Shown here: positions 1 through 4,952 of the stretch, piece by piece | Layout of the letters: the number at the start of each line of letters is the position of its first letter | Numbering within the stretch: position 1 is the first letter of the stretch | Origin: Bacteroidota bacterium | Lineage (GTDB): Bacteria > Bacteroidota > Bacteroidia > Chitinophagales > Chitinophagaceae | Assembly (NCBI GenBank): GCA_018267795.1 | Contig: JAFDXS010000068.1 | Span: forward strand, 1-8,680 | Length of the DNA stretch: 8,680 nt | Direction: 5' to 3' | Program-made: the position numbers and the translations under genes | Notes under the pieces: model-generated | The model's input: only the letters and a program-made list of their open reading frames with translations | Told to the model about the DNA's origin: nothing | The model's database searches: none

Positions 1-422
1 TGGCTCAGGCCGCCATATATCATGCCAGAGCGTTCACTTGTATTTCCTTTTGTATACCATTCGTTTTTGTAAATGCCATACGCATCAGTAACGTACATAG
101 CATCTGCGTCATTGCTTAACTGTTCAATCTGTTCAGGGGAAAATCGTTCAAGTCCTTTTATTCTATATTTCTCATCGCCCTTGGGAAAAAAACCAAAGTA
201 GTCATGGCTCACGCTGTATAGGTCATGTTTATTCTTAGTATATCGTTCATTGTTTAATACCCATGTTAGCGAGCTATGTTCCTGTCCGGCACTCGTCAGC
301 ACTGTTTTATCTACTATGGCTACTACGAGCTTTTTCTTTGGGCTTGCAAGCCAGGCTATCCACATCCAAAGCGGTGTGAGTATTATTAGAATGACGATCG
401 TTATCCATATTTTTTTCTTCAT
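1..422 (-). CDS. Membrane-anchored protein of unknown function, 3' end cut by window edge
   Basis: An open frame starts with ATG at 422 and runs leftwards for 140 full codons to the window edge with no stop, so the C-terminal part is missing. The protein begins MKKKIWITIV and has one strongly hydrophobic segment at about residues 5-26, flanked by lysines. This reads as an N-terminal signal anchor or uncleaved signal peptide, placing the rest in the periplasm. The soluble part contains VAIVDKTVLT, a following EHSSLTWVLNNERY, DYFGFFPKG, and near the edge VTDAYGIYKNEWY followed by IYGGLS. These segments look conserved, and I recall similar ones in uncharacterised proteins beside polysaccharide genes, but I cannot name a family. 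The start lies 22 bases after the stop of the YaiO-type gene on the same strand, with an AGAAAGAAAG stretch as a weak ribosome site, so the two are very probably one transcript. Existence of the gene is well supported; the function is not. Confidence 0.85.
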   Translation of the reverse strand, partial: MKKKIWITIVILIILTPLWMWIAWLASPKKKLVVAIVDKTVLTSAGQEHSSLTWVLNNERYTKNKHDLYSVSHDYFGFFPKGDEKYRIKGLERFSPEQIEQLSNDADAMYVTDAYGIYKNEWYTKGNTSERSGMIYGGLS

Positions 423-444
423 CGCTTTCTTTCTATATCATAAT

Positions 445-1707
445 TTAAAAGCGTCGCTGATAACCTAAGCCAGCCTGTATTTGATTCCCCTTTACATGAG
501 GCAAATATTCCTGATTAATAATTGACAGGTTAAAGGAAATAATATTTAGTCTTTTTATTACATGGTTAGCGTCAATCCCCGCTTTATATGTAATCAATTT
601 GTAGTTGCTGTTTAATTGATTAGCAATGAGCCTGTCATCGGGTGAAATACCTGAGCCAACTGTAGCAGTAACATAATCATCAGCGCCACCAAAATAATAG
701 CGTACAAACGCACTGTAAGACTGTGATATTTTATTATTGTCAGGAGTAAGATAAGTACGTACGCCAAAAAGATAATTCCTGTAATACTTGCCTATGTATA
801 TTGTAAAAAGGCTGGTAGGATCAGAGAAGTACAGGTAGCGCCAACCCAATTCAGATTCGAAAGCGTGTGGAAGGTTGGAAAACAATGATGCCCCCGCACG
901 CCAATGAGGAAACACACCAACATTGTCTGAATAACCACCATCCAGGTAGGCATAAAAAGTTTTGGAAATGTGGGGGTATGCCTCTACTTCATATTGAAGT
1001 CCGTTTTCTCTGAACCTGTTGGCATAATTAATGTGCCCGGTAATAGATCCCAGGCGGGTATTTCTTGTATAGTCAAGCGTAGCAAGGTGCCAGGGATCAG
1101 AAAATTGCTTATCGAAATAAATATAGTTGTATGTAAACCCTATGGTATTTATAGATACCTGGTCCCTTATCCGCCCAGCCAGGGCTCGTGCATCTGTATT
1201 TGTCTTATCTATCTTCAATATAGAATCCGTTAGCAAGCCTGCAGCTCTGAATTGCCGCATAGCATAAAGTATTTTAGCCTTCCTTAGTTTCAGATCGATA
1301 GAGGCAGAATCATGCGATAATCCTGCTTGGCAAATCGCCATTGCAGTATCGTTACGATCGTTCCAATATTCCATATCAGTATACGCTACATACGCATCAG
1401 TATATGATGGCGATGTAGCTATGGCTCTGCGGAAATAAAGCCGGGCGCTATCATAATTTTTACTCCATGTATAAAGCCTGCCTGTGAAAACAATAATATC
1501 TGTATACCTTGGCGAAATTTGCAATGCTTTTTTGCAGTAGGCAATAGCTTTGGGGTAATTGTCTTCCTTAAATGCAGCCTGTCTTGCTGCTAAAAATAAT
1601 CCATCGGAAGATGTAGTGTCTTGCGCCAGGCAAATGCCGGATATAAGGGTATAAACTATAAAACTGAGGATGGAAATTGTTTTAGCAGCTCTATTCATAT
1701 GTGGCAT
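445..1707 (-). CDS. TPR-containing outer-membrane beta-barrel protein, YaiO type
   Basis: The 420-residue product has a Sec signal peptide (basic start, hydrophobic core at residues 11-27, likely cleavage after Ala28 in GICLA-QD). About four TPR-like helical repeats follow at residues 36-171 (for example YPKAIAYCKKALQISP and YDSARLYFRRAIATSP). From about residue 183 to the end there are alternating aromatic-rich strands ending in a terminal Phe (GLGYQRRF), as expected for a C-terminal outer-membrane beta barrel. This TPR-then-barrel layout matches the YaiO-type outer-membrane proteins, which in Bacteroidota are often found near glycosyltransferases of exopolysaccharide loci. By analogy with PgaA-like porins it may help export or organise a polysaccharide, which is an inference. 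Two starts are possible, the ATG at 1707 or the one three codons inside at 1698; neither has a clear Shine-Dalgarno sequence. The unknown membrane-anchored gene follows 22 bases downstream. Confidence 0.8.
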   Translation of the reverse strand: MPHMNRAAKTISILSFIVYTLISGICLAQDTTSSDGLFLAARQAAFKEDNYPKAIAYCKKALQISPRYTDIIVFTGRLYTWSKNYDSARLYFRRAIATSPSYTDAYVAYTDMEYWNDRNDTAMAICQAGLSHDSASIDLKLRKAKILYAMRQFRAAGLLTDSILKIDKTNTDARALAGRIRDQVSINTIGFTYNYIYFDKQFSDPWHLATLDYTRNTRLGSITGHINYANRFRENGLQYEVEAYPHISKTFYAYLDGGYSDNVGVFPHWRAGASLFSNLPHAFESELGWRYLYFSDPTSLFTIYIGKYYRNYLFGVRTYLTPDNNKISQSYSAFVRYYFGGADDYVTATVGSGISPDDRLIANQLNSNYKLITYKAGIDANHVIKRLNIISFNLSIINQEYLPHVKGNQIQAGLGYQRRF

Positions 1708-1773
1708 AGCAAAATAGTAAAAGTTTTTGATAACATAAGACTAAGCCATTTATCAGGTAATTGACCTAATACA

Positions 1774-1806
1774 AAAAGGTAAATATTTACACAGAAATTA
1801 TGCAAA
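1774..1806 (-). promoter_or_regulatory. Possible promoter of the YaiO-type gene
   Basis: On the minus strand a TTTG (1806-1803) is followed after 21 bases by TACCTTTT (1781-1774), which matches seven of eight positions of TAnnTTTG. It lies about 66 bases before the ATG at 1707. The TTTG falls directly in the tail of the tRNA terminator. The match is imperfect and the region is AT-rich, so chance is a real possibility. Confidence 0.35.
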
Positions 1807-1841
1807 TGAAAAAAGGGTTTCGATGATATCGAAACCCTTTT
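1805..1841 (-). terminator. Intrinsic terminator of the tRNA gene
   Basis: Reading the minus strand, AAAAGGGTTTCGAT (1841-1828) pairs perfectly with ATCGAAACCCTTTT (1824-1811) across a three-base ATC loop, giving a 14-bp stem that runs straight into a T tract at 1814-1809. It begins 7 bases after the 3' end of the tRNA on the same strand, so it terminates the tRNA transcript and separates it from the YaiO-type gene. The stem has A on one side and T on the other, so it could also act weakly in the other direction, but no plus-strand gene ends here. Confidence 0.93.
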
Positions 1842-1848
1842 CTTTCTG

Positions 1849-1922
1849 TGGGCCCACTAGGACTTGAACCTAGGACCACCTGATTATGAGTCAGGTGCTC
1901 TAACCAACTGAGCTATAGGCCC
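1849..1922 (-). tRNA. tRNA with anticodon CAU, probably tRNA-Ile2 (AUA-reading), otherwise elongator tRNA-Met
   Basis: The minus strand folds as a complete 74-nt cloverleaf. The acceptor stem is GGGCCTA with TGGGCCC (one G-T wobble), discriminator A. The D arm is GCTC/GAGC, the anticodon stem CCTGA/TCAGG with loop CTCATAA, and the T stem CTAGG/CCTAG with loop TTCAAGT. The 3' CCA is not encoded (the next bases are CAG). The anticodon is CAU, which automatic annotation usually calls Met. However, the acceptor stem has C4-G69 and C5-G68, the pairs that in E. coli distinguish tRNA-Ile2, whose C34 is changed to lysidine by TilS, from tRNA-Met, which has U4-A69 and A5-U68. It is not an initiator tRNA, because G1-C72 is paired and the anticodon stem lacks the three G-C pairs. 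Ile2 identity is likely but not proven. Confidence 0.95.
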
Positions 1923-1948
1923 TGGCTTGAACGCCGAAATTTGGATTG

Positions 1949-1956
1949 CAAATGTA
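1949..1956 (-). promoter_or_regulatory. -7 promoter element of the tRNA gene
   Basis: TACATTTG on the minus strand is an exact match to the Bacteroidota -7 consensus TAnnTTTG. It lies 26 bases upstream of the mature tRNA 5' end, leaving room for a short 5' precursor that RNase P would remove. The upstream region is T-rich but has no clear TTTG at the right distance. Confidence 0.55.
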
Positions 1957-1995
1957 TTCACTTTTTTTGAAAAAAGAAAAATGAAAACACAAGTT

Positions 1996-2003
1996 TATTT
2001 TTG
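1996..2003 (+). promoter_or_regulatory. -7 promoter element of the HAD hydrolase gene
   Basis: TATTTTTG matches TAnnTTTG exactly and ends four bases before the ATG at 2008. If used, transcription would begin at or beside the start codon and the mRNA would be leaderless. The nearest TTTG upstream (1966-1969) is 26 bases away, longer than the usual 17-23, so the promoter is only moderately supported. It diverges from the tRNA promoter within the same 85-base region. Confidence 0.45.
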
Positions 2004-2007
2004 CAAC

Positions 2008-2637
2008 ATGATACAAGGCATAAGGCATATTATTTTCGACCTCGGCGGGGTATTGCTCAATATCGATTACAAGCGCACTGAAGAGGCATTTATTGCATCC
2101 GGCATTACAAATTTTGGTCATCTATATTCCCAGTTAAAGCAATCTCCTTTGTTTGATGGTTGGGAAATGGGAAAAATATCAAGAGCTGAGTTCATAGCAA
2201 AGCTACAGGATATTGCACCCGGAAAGCTTACAGAAGAGCAGATAGTAAAGGCCTGGGATGCGATGCTGCTGGATTTTCCGCTACGCAGGTTGCAGTTGTT
2301 GCAGCAGTTGCGATTGCATTACGATCTTTTCCTGCTGAGTAATACCAATGAGATACATGAAGTGGCTTTCAATAAAATATTAATGGATAGCCACAGCATT
2401 CCTAACATTGGCGTTTTTTTTGATAAGGTGTACCTTTCGCACCATGTAGGGCTTAGAAAGCCAATGCCTGAAATATTTGAAAAAGTATTGAATGAAAATA
2501 GCCTTGAGCCCGCGCACACATTATTTATTGACGATAGCCACCAGCATATAGTAACTGCTGATAAGCTGGGCATACAAACGATTTACCTGGAAAAAGGAAT
2601 GACAATAGAAAATGACATCTTTAAGGCTAAACAATAA
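2008..2637 (+). CDS. HAD-superfamily (subfamily IA) hydrolase, probable phosphatase
   Basis: The product of 209 residues has all four HAD motifs in order: motif I FDLGGVL with nucleophile Asp11, motif II LLSNTN with Ser111, motif III Lys151 in GLRKPMPEIF, and motif IV LFIDDS with Asp175-Asp176. An alpha-helical cap at about residues 20-95 makes it subfamily IA. The position two after the nucleophile is Gly, not Asp, as in the YihX-like group (FDLGNV), whose members include sugar-phosphate phosphatases; the substrate cannot be read from the sequence. The frame stays open upstream to a TTG at 1927 and an ATG at 1981. I chose the ATG at 2008 because family members begin a few residues before the FDLGGV motif and because a promoter-like box at 1996-2003 would otherwise lie inside the gene. 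The gene stands alone and converges on the small membrane protein gene. Confidence 0.9.
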   Translation: MIQGIRHIIFDLGGVLLNIDYKRTEEAFIASGITNFGHLYSQLKQSPLFDGWEMGKISRAEFIAKLQDIAPGKLTEEQIVKAWDAMLLDFPLRRLQLLQQLRLHYDLFLLSNTNEIHEVAFNKILMDSHSIPNIGVFFDKVYLSHHVGLRKPMPEIFEKVLNENSLEPAHTLFIDDSHQHIVTADKLGIQTIYLEKGMTIENDIFKAKQ

Positions 2638-2673
2638 GATAGTCTTGATGTTTGTGTTGGGTAAAAAGGAGAA

Positions 2674-2895
2674 CTACTTTACCTCTTCGTAGTCTATATA
2701 GTCGCCTTTGTTCACTCTCTGGCTGTTGTTATGTACTGGGTTGTTTTTTTGGTCCATTTGCTCCATTTGCTTTTGCATTTTTTGCAGGTGGTCACCAGCC
2801 ATTCTTGTTATATGGAATATAGGAAGTATATACCTTGCCAGGAAGCGGTAAAGTACTACTATCAGTATACCCCAGGTAATAATTCTTAGTAGCAT
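2674..2895 (-). CDS. Small single-pass membrane protein, DUF4834-like
   Basis: The 73-residue product has one membrane helix at about residues 5-28 followed by a basic and Gln/Met-rich, probably coiled-coil stretch (KMQKQMEQMDQK, residues 39-50). It ends in a conserved-looking acidic tail GDYIDYEEVK. Helix, polar linker and a C-terminal IDYEEVK-type end resemble the DUF4834 small proteins of Bacteroidota; I recall this from memory and could not search. The function is unknown. It is transcribed divergently from rimP and converges on the HAD hydrolase gene, whose stop is 36 bases away. There is no Shine-Dalgarno sequence, but a TAnnTTTG box lies just before the start. Its size and compositional fit with neighbours support a real gene. 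Confidence 0.75.
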   Translation of the reverse strand: MLLRIITWGILIVVLYRFLARYILPIFHITRMAGDHLQKMQKQMEQMDQKNNPVHNNSQRVNKGDYIDYEEVK

Positions 2896-2902
2896 AAGAG
2901 GT

Positions 2903-2910
2903 CAAAGGTA
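2903..2910 (-). promoter_or_regulatory. -7 promoter element of the small membrane protein gene
   Basis: TACCTTTG on the minus strand fits TAnnTTTG exactly and ends 7 bases before the ATG at 2895, so any 5' leader would be only a few bases. No convincing TTTG or TTG is present 17-23 bases upstream. Confidence 0.5.
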
Positions 2911-2968
2911 GTTAAGGATCTAATTCGATACGCGTTAATGAAAACATAATTATGTTTTGCTATTATAT

Positions 2969-3000
2969 TTTGGCAGTAAATAAATTTATTCTTACTTTTG
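2969..3000 (+). promoter_or_regulatory. Promoter of the rimP-nusA-infB operon
   Basis: TTTG at 2969-2972 and TACTTTTG at 2993-3000 are separated by 20 bases, matching the Bacteroidota -33/-7 promoter (TTTG, 19-21 bases, TAnnTTTG) at every defined position. Transcription should start near 3004-3008, giving a leader of roughly 55-60 bases before the rimP ATG. This is the best promoter in the window. Confidence 0.8.
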
Positions 3001-3021
3001 CATTGGATTAAAGCTAATTAG

Positions 3022-3046
3022 AAGGGGACACATTCGTGGTCCCCTT
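3022..3046 (+). promoter_or_regulatory. Hairpin in the rimP mRNA leader, possible attenuator or protein-binding site
   Basis: AAGGGGAC (3022-3029) pairs with GTCCCCTT (3039-3046). The stem continues with CA/TG (3031-3032 with 3037-3038) past one bulged A, closing a TTCG loop (3033-3036). It lies wholly between the predicted transcription start and the ATG at 3063 and is followed by TTGTTGTTT, a moderately U-rich run. No gene on this strand ends upstream, so it is not a terminator for a previous gene. It could attenuate the operon or bind an operon product; which one cannot be told here. Confidence 0.7.
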
Positions 3047-3062
3047 GTTGTTTCTAAACTAT

Positions 3063-3518
3063 ATGGCAGAAATTTTAGATGAAATAAAAGGGTTACTGCA
3101 GCCTTTACTGGAAGAGACTGATATGTTTATCGTTAATATGAAAATAAAGCCGATAAATAATATAAAAATATATCTGGATTCAGATACGGGCTTTTCAGTA
3201 GAAAAAAGTGTAAAAGTCAATCGCAAGCTACATGCATTAATTGAGGAAAAACAGCTTTTCCCGGATGGCGATTTCTCGCTGGAGGTCTCAAGCCCCGGTG
3301 TAGATGAGCCGCTGCATGAATGGCGTCAGTATAAAAAGAATATTGGTCGCAAAGTGCTCGTAACACTTACGGATGCGACAGACAAGCTTGGCGTACTGAA
3401 AGATGTAAACGAAGAAAAACTGGTGCTGGAAGTGCCGGTGCCTAAAAAGAAAGAAACAACAATAGTAGAAATACCATTTTCTGATATAAAAACAACTGTA
3501 GTACAAATCAGTTTTTAA
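3063..3518 (+). CDS. rimP: Ribosome maturation factor RimP
   Basis: RimP acts in the cytoplasm on 30S ribosomal subunit assembly. The 151-residue product has the usual two-part layout: an alpha/beta N-terminal domain (residues 1-84) ending in the family signature LEVSSPGVDEPL (73-84), which corresponds to EVSSPGLDRPL in E. coli, and an SH3-like C-terminal domain (85-151) with GRKVLVTL and a final beta strand. Length is normal for the family. The frame is open back to a GTG at 3036, but that would start inside the leader hairpin and add nine residues (VPLLFLNY) unlike any RimP, so the ATG at 3063 is chosen. It is first in the rimP-nusA-infB order conserved across bacteria; nusA follows after 36 bases. 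Residues 28-36 use four AUA isoleucine codons. Confidence 0.95.
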   Translation: MAEILDEIKGLLQPLLEETDMFIVNMKIKPINNIKIYLDSDTGFSVEKSVKVNRKLHALIEEKQLFPDGDFSLEVSSPGVDEPLHEWRQYKKNIGRKVLVTLTDATDKLGVLKDVNEEKLVLEVPVPKKKETTIVEIPFSDIKTTVVQISF

Positions 3519-3554
3519 TAATCTCAGCCGTAACAGGCAGCAAAAAGTGAAATT

Positions 3555-4802
3555 ATGGCAAGTATTAATCTTATCGACTCATTTCAGGAGTTTAAAGATG
3601 CCGAAAATATTGACCGGCCTACCTTGATGAAGGTAATTGAAGACGTATTCAAAACCTTACTCAGAAAGAAATACACGAGTGATGAGAACTTTGACGTTAT
3701 CGTGAATGACCAAACGGGTGACCTTGAAATCTTCCGCCGTCGCGAGATCGTAGAAGACGAACTAATAGAAGATGAAAATCTGCAAATACCTTATTCCGAA
3801 GCCGTAATGATCGAACCGGATTATAACGTAGGCGAAGAGGTGTATGAAGAAGTAGATGTGATGGATTTCGGCCGTCGTGCTATACTGGCTGCAAAGCAAA
3901 CGCTGGCTGCACGTATTGGTGACCTGAAGAAAAATCAGCTGCTTAAGAAATACGCTGAGCGCGTAGGTGAAATAATAAGCGGCGAAGTGTACCAGATATG
4001 GAAGAAAGAAATACTGCTGCTGGATGACGAAGGCAATGAACTGATACTGCCAAAGTCTGAACAGATACCTACCGACTTCTTCAAGAAAGGTGAAGCCGTA
4101 CGTGCAGTAGTGAAGAAGGTAGAAATGCGCAATAACACTCCTATCATCATCCTCAGCCGCACCCATCCTTCGTTCCTTGAGAAACTGCTGGAAATAGAAG
4201 TGCCGGAAATTATGGACGGCCTCATCGTTATTAAGAAGATAGTACGCGAGCCGGGCGAACGTGCCAAGGTGGCCGTAGAAAGCTATGATGATCGTATAGA
4301 CCCAGTAGGTGCTTGCGTAGGTATGAAGGGTAGCCGTATTCACGGTATAGTGCGCGAATTGCGCAATGAAAATATTGATATTATAAATTATACGAATAAT
4401 ACACAACTGCTTATTCAGCGTTCTTTAACGCCGGCACGTATCAACCGTATGGATGTAAACAGCACTACAAACCATGCAGATGTTTACCTGGAGCCGGATC
4501 AGGTATCTCTGGCTATCGGTAAAAAGGGTGTTAACATCAAGTTGGCACAAGAACTTACTGGCTATAGCATAGATGTATATCGCGATGTGAAGCAGGATCT
4601 TGAATACGATATCGACCTTGATGAATTTTCTGATGAAATTGAAAGCTGGGTTATCGACGAGTTTAAGCGTGTGGGTTGCGATACCGCATTAAGTGTTCTG
4701 GAACTTTCTATCGAAGAGTTAGTGCGTCGTACAGATCTTGAGGAAGAAACAGTTCGTGATGTGCGCCGCATACTGGAAGCAGAATTTCAGAGTGAGCAAT
4801 AG
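3555..4802 (+). CDS. nusA: Transcription termination/antitermination factor NusA
   Basis: NusA binds RNA polymerase and nascent RNA, promoting pausing, intrinsic termination and antitermination. The 415 residues contain, in order, the polymerase-binding N-terminal domain (about 1-130), an S1 domain (about 137-202, from VGEIISGEVYQ to IILSRT), KH1 with loop GMKG (256-259), and KH2 with loop GKKG (322-325) followed by VNIKLAQELTGYSIDVY. After KH2 there is only a short acidic tail (about 346-415) with one helix-hairpin-helix-like stretch. The two acidic AR repeats of the roughly 495-residue E. coli protein are absent, which is normal for Bacteroidota. Start ATG at 3555 has no clear ribosome site. 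Cotranscribed with rimP upstream; a 150-base structured spacer precedes infB. Confidence 0.97.
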   Translation: MASINLIDSFQEFKDAENIDRPTLMKVIEDVFKTLLRKKYTSDENFDVIVNDQTGDLEIFRRREIVEDELIEDENLQIPYSEAVMIEPDYNVGEEVYEEVDVMDFGRRAILAAKQTLAARIGDLKKNQLLKKYAERVGEIISGEVYQIWKKEILLLDDEGNELILPKSEQIPTDFFKKGEAVRAVVKKVEMRNNTPIIILSRTHPSFLEKLLEIEVPEIMDGLIVIKKIVREPGERAKVAVESYDDRIDPVGACVGMKGSRIHGIVRELRNENIDIINYTNNTQLLIQRSLTPARINRMDVNSTTNHADVYLEPDQVSLAIGKKGVNIKLAQELTGYSIDVYRDVKQDLEYDIDLDEFSDEIESWVIDEFKRVGCDTALSVLELSIEELVRRTDLEEETVRDVRRILEAEFQSEQ

Positions 4803-4803
4803 G

Positions 4804-4848
4804 ACTTAGACCTTATCGGCCGAAAGCCCTGTTAAATACAGGCCTAAG
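4804..4848 (+). promoter_or_regulatory. Imperfect RNA hairpins at the start of the nusA-infB spacer
   Basis: Just after the nusA stop, CTTAG (4805-4809) can pair with CTAAG (4844-4848). Inside that, CCTGT (4828-4832) pairs with ACAGG (4838-4842) around a TAAAT loop. A competing small stem GGC/GCC (4818-4820 with 4826-4828) uses some of the same bases. There is no T tract after it, so it is not a standard terminator. It may be an RNA-processing site or simply spacer structure. Confidence 0.3.
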
Positions 4849-4860
4849 ATTACGAAAACA

Positions 4861-4883
4861 CGCCGCTTTTCGCTAAAATGGCG
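4861..4883 (+). repeat. Inverted repeat before the putative internal promoter
   Basis: CGCC (4861-4864) and GGCG (4880-4883) flank TTTT (4867-4870) and AAAA (4875-4878) around a CGCT loop, giving an interrupted hairpin of two 4-bp helices. It lies immediately upstream of the TAGGTTTG box, so it could be a DNA operator-like site or RNA structure in the read-through transcript. Confidence 0.3.
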
Positions 4884-4891
4884 TAGGTTTG
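4884..4891 (+). promoter_or_regulatory. Possible internal -7 promoter element for infB
   Basis: TAGGTTTG matches TAnnTTTG exactly, 61 bases before the infB start. No TTTG stands at the expected distance upstream, so it is a weak or regulated promoter at best. Its presence in an unusually long 150-base spacer of an otherwise tight operon raises its plausibility. Confidence 0.4.
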
Positions 4892-4905
4892 TAGATTAGG
4901 ATTAT

Positions 4906-4923
4906 GCTAAATAAGAATTTAGC
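4906..4923 (+). promoter_or_regulatory. Hairpin in the infB leader
   Basis: GCTAAAT (4906-4912) and ATTTAGC (4917-4923) form a perfect 7-bp stem with an AAGA loop, 29 bases before the infB ATG. It would be in the 5' leader of transcripts from the internal promoter and also in the operon transcript. The heptamer GACTAAA occurs twice just downstream (4924-4930 and 4939-4945). The stem is AT-rich and may be weak. Confidence 0.4.
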
Positions 4924-4952
4924 GACTAAAATTTTTTTGACTAAAGCAACGA

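Noticed and set aside
250..468. Plus-strand frame of 72 codons at the left end
   Set aside because: It overlaps antisense the signal-anchored gene at 1-422, whose protein sequence has clear motifs and which sits in an operon-like position.
1927..2007. Longer N-terminus for the HAD hydrolase (TTG at 1927 or ATG at 1981)
   Set aside because: The extra residues (Phe/Lys-rich) are unlike the family, would start five bases from the tRNA 5' end or place a good -7 box inside the gene, and have no ribosome site.
2638..2673. Bidirectional terminator between the convergent HAD and small membrane protein genes
   Set aside because: I looked for an inverted repeat with flanking T or A tracts and found none in the 36 bases.
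3022..3046. rimP leader hairpin as a terminator of an upstream gene
   Set aside because: The gene upstream is on the opposite strand and diverges from here, so nothing on this strand needs terminating. The run after the stem is also interrupted by G.
3762..4406. Antisense open frame of 214 codons opposite nusA
   Set aside because: Tyr/Phe/Ile/His-rich nonsense with no recognisable features, lying wholly inside a fully conserved nusA.
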